7,347 nucleotides of DNA from Candidatus Methanoplasma reticulitermitis (GTDB lineage Archaea > Thermoplasmatota > Thermoplasmata > Methanomassiliicoccales > Methanomethylophilaceae): assembly GCA_031287135.1 (NCBI GenBank), contig JAITTK010000003.1, forward strand, positions 1 to 7,347. The letters run 5' to 3'. The notes beneath the pieces are model-generated. The model ran no database searches, had not been told where the DNA came from, and saw only the letters and a program-made list of their open reading frames with translations. This document shows positions 1 through 5,910 of the stretch, one piece after another. The translations under genes were made by a program, and so were the position numbers. The first letter of the stretch is position 1. Each line of letters begins with the position of its first letter.

Positions 1-414
1 GGGCCTGTACACATCCGCGCCGATCAGCCCCACGGTGAACCCTTTCTTCGAAAGATAGAGGGCCAGTTTCCCTGCCGTGGTCGTTTTGCCCTGACCGTAA
101 AGGCCGACCATCATGATCGTCTGCGGTTTCAGGGCAAGCCCCTCCCCGTTATCCAGGAGCGCCACCAATTCTTTGTAGATGATGCTTATGACATGGTCTT
201 TGGAGCTTTTTCCGGCCGGAGGTTTCTCATTCACGGCACGCTCCTGTATCCTGTTGGTTATCTCCAGCACCAACTGTACATTGACATCCGCCTGCAATAA
301 CGCCCGCTGGAGTTCCTTTGATATCTCGCTTATGAGCCCTTCATCAACCACGGAAGAACTCCCTATGTGCGCTATGACATCCCTGAGTGATTTTCCCAAT
401 CCGTCCAAAGCCAT
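1..414 (-). CDS. srp54: Signal recognition particle GTPase SRP54, N-terminal part (cut by window edge)
   Basis: SRP54 is the GTPase of the signal recognition particle. It binds 7S RNA and signal peptides and brings ribosomes to the membrane receptor FtsY. The 138 visible codons start at ATG 414 and run off the left edge. Residues 1-90 form the helical N domain, with the family stretch ALLQADVNVQLV at 38-49. The G domain follows with P-loop GLYGQGKT at 104-111, then TTAGKLA, and DVYRP at 134-138, a hallmark of SRP GTPases. An AGGT element lies about 8 bases before the ATG. The rest of the G domain and the Met-rich M domain lie outside the window. A TATA-like box at 553-560 (TTTATATA on this strand, preceded by purine-rich GAAAATG) would give a leader of roughly 110 bases. 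A closer AT-rich alternative lies at about 440-452. FtsY is less likely because the N domain follows the initiator directly without an acidic extension. Confidence 0.95.
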   Translation of the reverse strand, partial: MALDGLGKSLRDVIAHIGSSSVVDEGLISEISKELQRALLQADVNVQLVLEITNRIQERAVNEKPPAGKSSKDHVISIIYKELVALLDNGEGLALKPQTIMMVGLYGQGKTTTAGKLALYLSKKGFTVGLIGADVYRP

Positions 415-552
415 GAGACCATACCTGCCAATGCTTCAATATTATTTTAGAATAATGGTAAAGTGCGGGAACAGGCCAGTTAGTCAGAAGGGATGGGATG
501 CACTCTACAGAACTGACCTTTTTCCCCGTCGATACAGCATTAGCTGAGAAGC

Positions 553-560
553 TATATAAA
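553..560. promoter_or_regulatory. TATA box readable in both directions between srp54 and a candidate ncRNA
   Basis: The + strand reads TATATAAA and the - strand reads TTTATATA, which matches the archaeal consensus. On the - strand it is preceded by GAAAATG, a plausible BRE, and could drive srp54. On the + strand it would start a transcript near 580-587, heading into the structured region that ends at the 853-875 hairpin. A perfect inverted repeat, TAGCT-GAGA-AGCTA at 541-554, overlaps its left edge. Assignment to either direction is inference. Confidence 0.5.
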
Positions 561-579
561 CATTTTCTATGTACGGCTT

Positions 580-875
580 TGATGAAAATATAGTATGGAA
601 GAAACAATTACTCTGTCGAAGCGTGTGTTTCGTACACCGAAATTCTCGATTCGGGGATATATTGTGCGGATTGTATATCATTTTGTCGGATCGAGTTGCT
701 TTTTCGGAAAGTCGGACCGCGTTTCTGCGGATCGGAGAATGGATGAGCAGCATTCGTGCGGGATGCATTGCTGACCGGTACGAGTTCCCGAAGCATCCGA
801 TACCCTAACGGATTTAAACAAAAGTAAGATATGATAAAATTGGTTTGGAAGGACCCGCTGATGCGGGTTTTTTTT
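580..875 (+). ncRNA. Candidate structured non-coding RNA of unknown family
   Basis: No frame here codes for a convincing protein, yet the stretch is bounded by a TATA box (553-560) and a hairpin-plus-T8 terminator (853-875). It folds well by eye. Positions 645-654 pair with 686-695 over ten base pairs, including two G-T wobbles. Nested inside, 656-662 pairs with 673-679. Further hairpins are 717-720 with 727-730, 750-755 with 761-766 (extended by 746-749 with 769-772), and 795-799 with 809-813. The segment 602-609 can pair with 838-846, with one bulge, to close the whole. The exact 5' end is a guess from the TATA spacing. I do not recognise an RNase P, SRP, tRNA or box C/D signature. Alternatives are a long untranslated leader or a decayed region, but the run of nested stems plus terminator favours an RNA gene. 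Confidence 0.45.
853..875 (+). terminator. Hairpin with T8 tract, intrinsic-terminator-like
   Basis: A perfect 6-bp stem ACCCGC-TGAT-GCGGGT (853-868) merges into eight T residues (868-875) on the + strand. It lies just past the stop of the minus-strand coiled-coil gene, but the T tract is on the wrong side to serve that gene. It therefore implies a + strand transcript arriving from the left. Archaeal RNA polymerase terminates on T tracts alone, so the hairpin is an addition. For minus-strand transcription only short T-rich runs lie beyond it (about 823-841). Confidence 0.7.
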
Positions 876-878
876 GCT

Positions 879-1961
879 TCAGAGATAACCTGATTTCTGG
901 AGGGCCATCAGGTTGTCGGTGCTGAGTTTCTCTCCGGCTTTGAACCGCTCGAATATCTCTTTCGCTTCTTTCTTGGATTCCGAGTCGACCTTCCTCTTGC
1001 GGGCGGCGGTCTTCTTGTTCCTTATGCCCGCGACATCTTTATCCATCTCATGTACAGACTTTATCTGCTCGATGTGCTTCCTGTGCTCCTCATCGGCAGC
1101 CTGTTTGCATTCGACGAACTTCGCCTGCGCGGCATCGGCCTCTTTCCTGAGGGCATCGGCCTCCTCGTAGAACTTGAGCATCTTGTCATGGGATGTCTGT
1201 GCGGCCTCTGCGTGCTCCGACACCTGGTGGTGCGCGGCCTCGGCCTGGACCTTGGCATCCCTGAGCTGTTGGATGACCTCTTTGATCTCCCCGCTCTGTT
1301 CATAGGACTTTTCCCTTTCATCTATCTGTCTTGCGATCACAGATATCTGTTTGACAATTTCTTTCTCTTTGTCCGCTCCGAGTGCGCTTGTCTGCTGTTT
1401 GTATTCCAGGTCCTGAAGCTGCTTCTTGAGCTGTTTGACAGGTACTTCATTCTTATCATCGCTCGGCTTCTCGGGCCTGAGCACGGAGATCTGTTCCTTC
1501 AGGGCGGTGACCTTTTGATTCCATTCGTCCCTGACGACCTTGGTCTCCCTCACCTTCTGGTTGAAGGAATCGCGTTCCTCCCTGCATTTCCCGGCCTCAT
1601 CGACGAGCTCGCGGACCCTTGAGTTGAGGGCATCTCTTTTCGCCTTCCACTCCTTGGTCTGGTTGTTCAACTCGTCCCTAAGGCGCCTGTGCCTCTCTGC
1701 ATCATTGTTAAGAATGCTGCGTTTCTGTTCGAGATCGGCAAGTTCTTCCGCTGATATGGGCTTCTCTTCCTCTTTGGGCTCGTCTTCACCAGAAGACGTA
1801 TCCGTATCATCAGCATCCGTACTCATCTGCTCCTCTGCCGTCACGGTCAGAGGCTCTTCGATCTTAGCTTCCTGTTCTTCAAGAGCGCCGGCGCTCTCTG
1901 ACGCTGGCTGCTGTGCTTCCTGAGAATCGACCTGCTGTATTTCCTCCACAAACTCATCCAT
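879..1961 (-). CDS. Long coiled-coil protein, COG1340-like
   Basis: This 360-residue protein is almost wholly polar and helical. Residues 1-75 are an acidic, Gln/Ser/Glu-rich, probably disordered head. From about 72 to 335 it is a continuous heptad-rich coiled coil with recurrent R-D-x-L-N and R-D-x-[FW]-N-x-K-V units at 95-150. A short break, RPEKPSDDK, falls near 162-170. The basic stretch KKTAARKRK comes late. The C-terminus (FERFKAGEKLSTDNLMALQ) matches the end I associate with archaeal COG1340 coiled-coil proteins, whose role is not established; some are misannotated as phosphoserine phosphatase. No signal peptide or membrane segment is visible, so it is probably cytoplasmic. The ATG at 1961 is preceded by GAGTGAT, close to GAGGTGAT. 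A TATA-like box at 2038-2045 gives a leader of about 50 bases. Confidence 0.88.
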   Translation of the reverse strand: MDEFVEEIQQVDSQEAQQPASESAGALEEQEAKIEEPLTVTAEEQMSTDADDTDTSSGEDEPKEEEKPISAEELADLEQKRSILNNDAERHRRLRDELNNQTKEWKAKRDALNSRVRELVDEAGKCREERDSFNQKVRETKVVRDEWNQKVTALKEQISVLRPEKPSDDKNEVPVKQLKKQLQDLEYKQQTSALGADKEKEIVKQISVIARQIDEREKSYEQSGEIKEVIQQLRDAKVQAEAAHHQVSEHAEAAQTSHDKMLKFYEEADALRKEADAAQAKFVECKQAADEEHRKHIEQIKSVHEMDKDVAGIRNKKTAARKRKVDSESKKEAKEIFERFKAGEKLSTDNLMALQKSGYL

Positions 1962-2300
1962 AAATCATCACTCAAATCGTTCAACTTGACCATAAGTCTA
2001 AGTATGGTCCACTTCCGAGTCCGTATATCTGGGTATCATTTATAAGGATTTCTACATTACGCTGGGCAATCTGGCACGACTATATGCGCAGACAATAACG
2101 CAAAGAAATATCGAATAATTGTATTTGAACGGTATCGGTCGCGACATACGACAAACATACACCGCAGCTGTTAGATATGCCGACGGTCGGAACAAAGAAC
2201 GGCAAACGATACATTTTGATGCGGGTCCGCTATGAAGCCTTCTTTTTATCTGTCTTCACAGAATATAAATAATGTTATTCAATCCGATACCTGATATCAG
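1962..2300. promoter_or_regulatory. Divergent intergenic region with two outward promoters
   Basis: This 339-base gap separates the minus-strand coiled-coil gene from + strand purB. It holds TTATAAAT on the minus strand (2038-2045) and ATATAAAT on the plus strand (2263-2270). Between them I see only weak local inverted repeats, such as CCGA-CGG-TCGG near 2179-2193, and a T-rich patch near 2240-2250. I find no tRNA, no coding frame and no clear operator. The two promoters are far enough apart to act independently. Confidence 0.6.
2263..2270 (+). promoter_or_regulatory. TATA box of purB, probably giving a leaderless mRNA
   Basis: ATATAAAT is centred about 34 bases before the purB ATG. With archaeal spacing of about 26 bases from box centre to start, transcription would begin near 2293, leaving under ten untranslated bases. 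No Shine-Dalgarno sequence is present before the ATG, which fits leaderless initiation. Confidence 0.6.
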
Positions 2301-3668
2301 ATGGAAGACTCTATTTGTCCTCTCGACTACAGATACGGCCGAAACGAAATGAAAACGATCTTTTCAGAAGAGAGCCGGATTAAATATCAAATGAAAGTCG
2401 AGGCAGCACTCGCAAAAGCGCACGCGTCGCTGGGCACCATCGGAATGTCTGATGCGGAGGAGATTGCCAGAGTGGCATCGGCGGATGCCGTCACTCTGGG
2501 CCGAATCAAAGAGATCGAGAAAGAGACGAACCACGACCTCATGGCCATGGTCCGGGCAATGACCGAGCAGTGCAAAGGTGATGCCGGCAAATACGTGCAC
2601 ATGGGAGCGACGTCCAACGATATAGTCGATACCGCGACCGCTTTGCAGATCAAAGCGGCACTGGAGATCATACAGGACGATGTCGACGAGCTGCTGTATA
2701 CATTCGCAAAGATAGCGAAGAGGGAAAGAGATACACTGGAGATAGGGAGAACACACGCACAGTTCGCAATACCGATAACATTCGGATTCAAAGTCGCCGG
2801 TTACATCGCAGAGGTCATCAGACACAGAGAGAGGCTTTTCGAAATCATGCCGCGTGCCTGCGCGGGAAAAATGGCGGGTGCCGTGGGCACAGGTGCGGCA
2901 CTCGGCAAGAACTTTAACAAAATCCAGATGATCGTGATGCGAGACCTCAGTCTGACATATGAACCGGCGGCGACCCAGGTCGTCGGACGGGACAGATATA
3001 CCGAACTCATATGCCTCATGGCAAACATCGCTACCTCCCTCGAGAGATACGGGACGGAGATAAGGAACCTTCAGAGGTCAGAAATAGCCGAAGCGTCCGA
3101 GCCGTTCGATGCGAAAAAACAGGTCGGCAGTTCGACCATGGCCCAGAAAAGGAATCCGATCAACTCGGAGAATGTCACCGGACTGGCAAGGATCGTCAGA
3201 GGATTCCTGATCCCGACTTTCGAGAATCAGGTACTCTGGCATGAGAGGGACCTGTCGAATTCGTCAGCCGAGAGGTTCACCATACCTCATGTATTCGTCC
3301 TCCTGGATGAGATGATATGGAAGATGAACAGGGTGTTCATGGGATTGGAGGTGCATGCGGACAGAATGTTACAGAACATCGAATCCGCTCAGGGCATGAT
3401 AATGGCCGAACCGGTTATGATGAAACTCACCGAGAAAGGCATCGGGAGACAGGATGCGCACGAGATGGTAAGGGAAGCATCGATGGCCGCCGTAAGGAAA
3501 GGCATCAACCTCCGGGAAGCCTTGATGGAAAGAGACGATATCAAACGCATCATAACCGAAGAGGAGATCATATCCGTGATGGACCCGGCGAACTATACGG
3601 GTTGTGCGGGAGAGATAGTAGACAAGATGGTCTCCGCGACGGAAGAATTGCTGGACAGGAAGGTTTGA
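2301..3668 (+). CDS. purB: Adenylosuccinate lyase
   Basis: PurB removes fumarate twice in purine synthesis: from SAICAR to give AICAR, and from adenylosuccinate to give AMP. The 455-residue length suits the family. The start ICPLDYRYG is typical. Visible motifs are HMGATSND at 100-107, GRTHAQ at 149-154 with the catalytic His152, TQVVGRD at 225-231, and the fumarase/aspartase signature loop GSSTMAQKRNP at 276-286 with the catalytic serine. The signature loop usually reads M-P-x-K-x-N-P; here A281-Q282 replace the usual Pro and His/Tyr. Other superfamily members (argininosuccinate lyase, fumarase) fit the N-terminus and loop less well. The ATG at 2301 has no ribosome binding site, and the TATA box position suggests a leaderless message. 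A small membrane-protein gene begins two bases after the stop. Confidence 0.95.
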   Translation: MEDSICPLDYRYGRNEMKTIFSEESRIKYQMKVEAALAKAHASLGTIGMSDAEEIARVASADAVTLGRIKEIEKETNHDLMAMVRAMTEQCKGDAGKYVHMGATSNDIVDTATALQIKAALEIIQDDVDELLYTFAKIAKRERDTLEIGRTHAQFAIPITFGFKVAGYIAEVIRHRERLFEIMPRACAGKMAGAVGTGAALGKNFNKIQMIVMRDLSLTYEPAATQVVGRDRYTELICLMANIATSLERYGTEIRNLQRSEIAEASEPFDAKKQVGSSTMAQKRNPINSENVTGLARIVRGFLIPTFENQVLWHERDLSNSSAERFTIPHVFVLLDEMIWKMNRVFMGLEVHADRMLQNIESAQGMIMAEPVMMKLTEKGIGRQDAHEMVREASMAAVRKGINLREALMERDDIKRIITEEEIISVMDPANYTGCAGEIVDKMVSATEELLDRKV

Positions 3669-3670
3669 AC

Positions 3671-3853
3671 ATGGTTTCTGCGAGAAAGAAAGCTAATATG
3701 AAATACGGTGCGGCAATAGGCGCCGCCGTCGGCGTGGCGCTTTTTGCGATGATCTATACCATCAACAACAGCTGGTCTTACCTTCTGTTCATACCGCTGG
3801 CCGCAGCAATGGGCTGGGCCACCCAGTATGTCAAGGATGAAGAGTCCGAGTGA
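3671..3853 (+). CDS. Small two-helix membrane protein of unknown function
   Basis: This 60-residue protein has a basic start (MVSARKK). Hydrophobic helices lie at about 12-30 (Ala/Gly-rich, GAAIGAAVGVALFAMIY) and about 36-52 (YLLFIPLAAAMGWA), and an acidic tail DEESE closes it. A short turn NNSWS joins the helices, so it is a probable helical hairpin in the cytoplasmic membrane. Both ends would lie on the same side, likely inside given the basic start. It starts two bases after the purB stop, and its ribosome binding site (AGGAAGG, about 3658-3664) lies within the purB coding end, so it is cotranscribed and probably translationally coupled. I do not recognise a family. A role linked to purine synthesis is not implied by more than position. 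Confidence 0.75.
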   Translation: MVSARKKANMKYGAAIGAAVGVALFAMIYTINNSWSYLLFIPLAAAMGWATQYVKDEESE

Positions 3854-3856
3854 CCG

Positions 3857-4261
3857 TCAGACCTTCTTTCCGGCCTTCGGGCCGGGTGTGACATAGTATA
3901 TGTCCGTGATTTTCATCTTCAGCAGATTCTTTGCCGGAAGGGTCTCCCTCCTCTCGTGGGCGAGTTTCACGGCCTTCTCATAGTCTGCGCCTGAATTCTC
4001 GACGGTCACAGTACCCTTTATCTGATACGAATCTGGAGTTTTTGGATCCCATATGTAGAATGCTGCTTTCGGATTCTCTTTCAGATTCGATATTGTCTTG
4101 TTCATGAAGTTGTCTACGATCCATATGGTTTCGCCATCCGGCTGCGGGATGAGCATACCTATCGGGACTACATTCGGCACCCCGTCCGCGGACGCAGTAG
4201 CAAGGGAGTATATCGCGACACTCTCGAATATAGATTTCATTTCATCAGTGATTTTTGTCAA
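3857..4261 (-). CDS. PNPOx-like split-barrel flavin-binding-fold protein
   Basis: The 134 residues match the small flavin-nucleotide-binding proteins related to pyridoxamine 5'-phosphate oxidase. The core runs from AIYSLATASADGVPNVVPIG (16-35) through TIWIVDNFMNKTISNLKENPKAAFYIWD (45-72) to YQIKGTVTV (79-87). The family fold is a dimeric split barrel that usually binds FMN or F420. Substrate and true activity cannot be read from sequence, and pyridoxamine oxidation is unlikely at this length. The start is TTG at 4261. GAGG lies 7 bases upstream, an upstream in-frame TGA leaves little room for another start, and the first internal ATG is codon 8. A TATA-like box lies at 4296-4303. The gene converges on the purB pair with 3 bases between stops. 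Confidence 0.85.
   Translation of the reverse strand: MTKITDEMKSIFESVAIYSLATASADGVPNVVPIGMLIPQPDGETIWIVDNFMNKTISNLKENPKAAFYIWDPKTPDSYQIKGTVTVENSGADYEKAVKLAHERRETLPAKNLLKMKITDIYYVTPGPKAGKKV
3870..3885 (+). other. Very stable UUCG-tetraloop hairpin at a convergent gene junction
   Basis: CCGGCC-TTCG-GGCCGG forms a perfect 6-bp stem closed by a C(UUCG)G tetraloop when read on the + strand. It lies 17 bases past the stop of the + strand membrane-protein gene and inside the last codons of the opposing gene. It has no T tract, so simple intrinsic termination is unlikely. It could protect the 3' end of the purB message, or it may simply reflect coding for P-G-P-K-A-G. Confidence 0.4.
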
Positions 4262-4295
4262 TGCATCGCCTCTGAGTCAAGGAACCGGGTCCAAA

Positions 4296-4303
4296 ATATT
4301 TAA
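4296..4303 (-). promoter_or_regulatory. TATA-like box for the PNPOx-like gene
   Basis: The minus strand reads TTAAATAT, centred about 38 bases before the TTG start. The implied transcript start near 4273 leaves about a dozen leader bases, just enough to carry the GAGG ribosome binding element (complement of 4269-4272). Confidence 0.45.
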
Positions 4304-4399
4304 TGTGTGTCAGAGAGGGTCATCGAAAGCATCAGAGTGACTCCGACGATTAAACGCCGGAACGGCAGTCTTCGGCTATTTGTCGCGGTACAGACAGCA

Positions 4400-4693
4400 T
4401 CATTCATCCGGCGAGGGTTGTTTCCATCTTTTGAGGGTCGGCAGAAACTCTCTGAGTTGCCTGATCGCTTCATCTTCGGTCATCTCGATACCCGTGCTTT
4501 CTATCCACTCGTCAAGGAACCGCAGGTTGGTCTCGATCATCTTATCTATTGTCATGTCCCTGTCGGTAAATTCCCCGCCATCATAACAGTGGATGCAATA
4601 TTCATCAGACCGGTATCCGCATCCGGTCGTTCCCTTGACATCGTCGTTTTCAAGCGGCATCCCGCAACTTTGACATATCGATACATCGCCCAT
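4400..4693 (-). CDS. Small zinc-ribbon protein
   Basis: The 97 residues begin with a Cys-rich module, CQSCGMPL at 7-14, C25, then YCIHCYDGGEF at 32-42. Two CxxC pairs (C7/C10 and C33/C36) would bind one zinc ion. This order, with a helical tail (about 49-90), matches the small 'putative zinc ribbon' family (Pfam zf-ribbon_2) found as single-domain proteins in bacteria and methanogens. The family's molecular role is not known; some members are fused to transcription-related domains. The reading frame stays open upstream to 4906, but sequence before M4693 does not resemble the family, so ATG 4693 is preferred; a GTG two codons earlier is possible. A GAGAG element lies 8-12 bases upstream. Confidence 0.85.
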   Translation of the reverse strand: MGDVSICQSCGMPLENDDVKGTTGCGYRSDEYCIHCYDGGEFTDRDMTIDKMIETNLRFLDEWIESTGIEMTEDEAIRQLREFLPTLKRWKQPSPDE

Positions 4694-4820
4694 GGACACA
4701 ACTCTCAGACAAAGATTATCCGGTGACAATATGAATTTATCGCAGTACGGGACAGTCGGGTCCACCGTGTCAATCCACGGAACCCGTAAATTGATCGGCA
4801 TATCCTGGTCCGAAGGCCAT

Positions 4821-5141
4821 TCAGGCATTCTCCAGCAGCTCCAAGGTTCGCAACGCCGCATCCCAATCGGCACACATTGCGATACTAGTTCCCGTGCCGG
4901 GAACATTCACGACCTCGTATTCCATGTCTGCGGTGAATCTGAGGGTCAGAACCTTGTATCCGGAATCCCCCTGAAGTTTGGACCCGGATATAACCGAAGC
5001 ACCGTATCCGTTGGGGAATTTGAATATCTTATGATATCTTCCGATATCCATGCATCCGCACAGACAATCCGCATTCAAGTCCACGATGTACTTGTCGAAG
5101 CGGCTGTGCTCACACCCGGGTTTTTCCGACAGCGTCACCAC
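4821..5141 (-). CDS. Cys-rich protein of unknown function
   Basis: I do not recognise this 106-residue protein. It has C10-x-H12 near the start and a tight C26-x-C28-x-C30 cluster followed by MDIGRYHKIF, then an alternating hydrophobic pattern suggesting a mixed or mainly beta fold (YGASVISGSK, YKVLTLRF, YEVVNVPG), and a helical end (DWDAALRTLELLENA). The Cys/His set could hold a metal. It has no signal peptide or membrane helix. The start is one of two adjacent GTG codons (5141 or 5138); the nearby ATG runs into TAG after two codons. GGGGGATGAT upstream could serve as a ribosome binding site, but a TATTTAAA/TTTAAATA box at 5166-5173 would place the transcript start at about 5143, so initiation may be leaderless. 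It is divergent from the CobW-type gene. Confidence 0.7.
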   Translation of the reverse strand: MVTLSEKPGCEHSRFDKYIVDLNADCLCGCMDIGRYHKIFKFPNGYGASVISGSKLQGDSGYKVLTLRFTADMEYEVVNVPGTGTSIAMCADWDAALRTLELLENA

Positions 5142-5165
5142 GGTCTATATCATCCCCCAACGCAA

Positions 5166-5173
5166 TATTTAAA
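5166..5173 (-). promoter_or_regulatory. TATA box for the Cys-rich gene
   Basis: The minus strand reads TTTAAATA, centred about 28 bases before the GTG start. That spacing implies transcription starting at or next to the start codon. Confidence 0.5.
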
Positions 5174-5202
5174 GGGTTTCACTGACCGCCCCGGCCTAAA
5201 CG

Positions 5203-5223
5203 TTTTTATCCTCACCATATGGT
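5203..5223 (+). promoter_or_regulatory. Promoter and palindromic operator candidate of the CobW-type gene cluster
   Basis: TTTTTATC (5203-5210) fits a TATA box whose transcript would begin near 5232, about nine bases before the ATG at 5241. Between box and start lies a perfect 10-bp palindrome, ACCATATGGT (5214-5223), well placed to block initiation if bound by a dimeric regulator. GGTG at 5232-5235 could act as a short ribosome binding site. The operator role is inference from position and symmetry. Confidence 0.4.
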
Positions 5224-5240
5224 ACTTAAATGGTGCCCTT

Positions 5241-5909
5241 ATGAAAGTCTCTCAAATCGCAGGTTTCCTGGGAAGCGGTAAAACGACGGCGGTCATGAAA
5301 ATCGTGGATGAGCTCATACGAAGAGGATACAAATTGGCCATAGTCGTAAACGACGTGGGCGAGATCAGTGTCGACTCCAAGTACATAGAAGGTCATGGGC
5401 TGGAAGCCCGTGAGATATCCGGCGGATGCATATGCTGCCAAATAGCCGGAACATTTGCGGAAACGCTTGCGATGATTCACGATTCGTTCGATCCCGATAT
5501 TGTGATCGTCGAACCGTCCGGAGTTGCCATACCATGGGGGCTCAAACGTGCTGCCGAGTACTCCGAAGAGAAAACGAACATGATAATCGAACATGCACCC
5601 GTCATCACGCTCGTTGACGCGCTTAGGATCGAGATGATGATGAAAGCGGTGAGGCGTCTGGTGGAAACGCAGATCAGGGAGGCGGATGTGTGTTTCATCA
5701 ACAAGGTAGACACGGCGAGCGCGGAGAACATCGAGACGGCGAAAAAGTTCATCAACAGCATAAATCCCGGTGCGGAAATAGCCATGATGTCCTCCGAAAA
5801 CGGGGACGGCATAGATTACGCATGCGATGTGATCGCGGGCCGCGTTTCCGGGAGATATGATGAATCCTTGGAAAAAGAGATGCTGAAGCAACAATACGGG
5901 AGGAATTGA
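5241..5909 (+). CDS. Short CobW/HypB/UreG-family (G3E) metallochaperone GTPase
   Basis: G3E GTPases use GTP to deliver metals or cofactors to target enzymes. This 222-residue protein has Walker A GFLGSGKTT (8-16), a switch-I-like VNDVGEISVD (36-45), the family metal-binding motif GGCICC (61-66), EPSG (91-94) in the Walker B position and NKVD (154-157) for guanine recognition. It ends soon after the G domain, so the C-terminal CobW domain and the usual internal His-rich loop are missing. The next gene, one base downstream, begins with a His/Asp-rich tract that may supply the metal store in trans. The target is unknown. Given the DUF1638-like remnant behind it, corrinoid or methyltransferase maturation is a reasonable guess; nickel, zinc or cobalt delivery cannot be excluded. 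A gene symbol would be premature. Confidence 0.9.
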   Translation: MKVSQIAGFLGSGKTTAVMKIVDELIRRGYKLAIVVNDVGEISVDSKYIEGHGLEAREISGGCICCQIAGTFAETLAMIHDSFDPDIVIVEPSGVAIPWGLKRAAEYSEEKTNMIIEHAPVITLVDALRIEMMMKAVRRLVETQIREADVCFINKVDTASAENIETAKKFINSINPGAEIAMMSSENGDGIDYACDVIAGRVSGRYDESLEKEMLKQQYGRN

Positions 5910-5910
5910 T

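Noticed and set aside
579..774. Box C/D small RNA (TTGATGA at 579-585, CTGA at 771-774)
   Set aside because: The boxes are nearly 190 bases apart, with no inner C'/D' pair and no terminal stem bringing them together.
700..775. Possible SRP 7S RNA or RNase P RNA signature (GAGCAGC near 745-751, GGAAAGTC near 706-713)
   Set aside because: GAGCAGC lacks the partner GGTCAGG strand and tetraloop of SRP helix 8, and GGAAAGTC lacks the rest of RNase P region I and any match to region V near the 3' end.
569..808. 79-codon + strand reading frame in the srp54 to coiled-coil gap
   Set aside because: The composition is not protein-like (many Cys and Arg, no repeating hydrophobic pattern), there is no ribosome binding site, and it lies too close to the TATA box for a leaderless start. 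The RNA structures explain the stretch better.
1050..1622. 190-codon + strand Leu-rich reading frame opposite the coiled-coil gene
   Set aside because: It is the antisense of Glu/Lys/Gln-rich heptads, which gives Leu/Phe-rich translations automatically, and it has no start signals.
4356..4366. GCCG-GAA-CGGC hairpin after the zinc-ribbon gene as a terminator
   Set aside because: The stem is only 4 bp and the following minus-strand T run is just three bases, too weak to call.
4694..4906. 71-codon upstream extension of the zinc-ribbon gene
   Set aside because: The extension overlaps the 3' end of the neighbouring gene, shows no family resemblance, and the start near the first CxxC has promoter-like and ribosome-binding signals.
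4692..5240. 183-codon upstream extension of the CobW-type frame
   Set aside because: It runs antisense through another gene and the promoter, and the Walker A motif of the family normally lies within the first dozen residues, as it does from ATG 5241.
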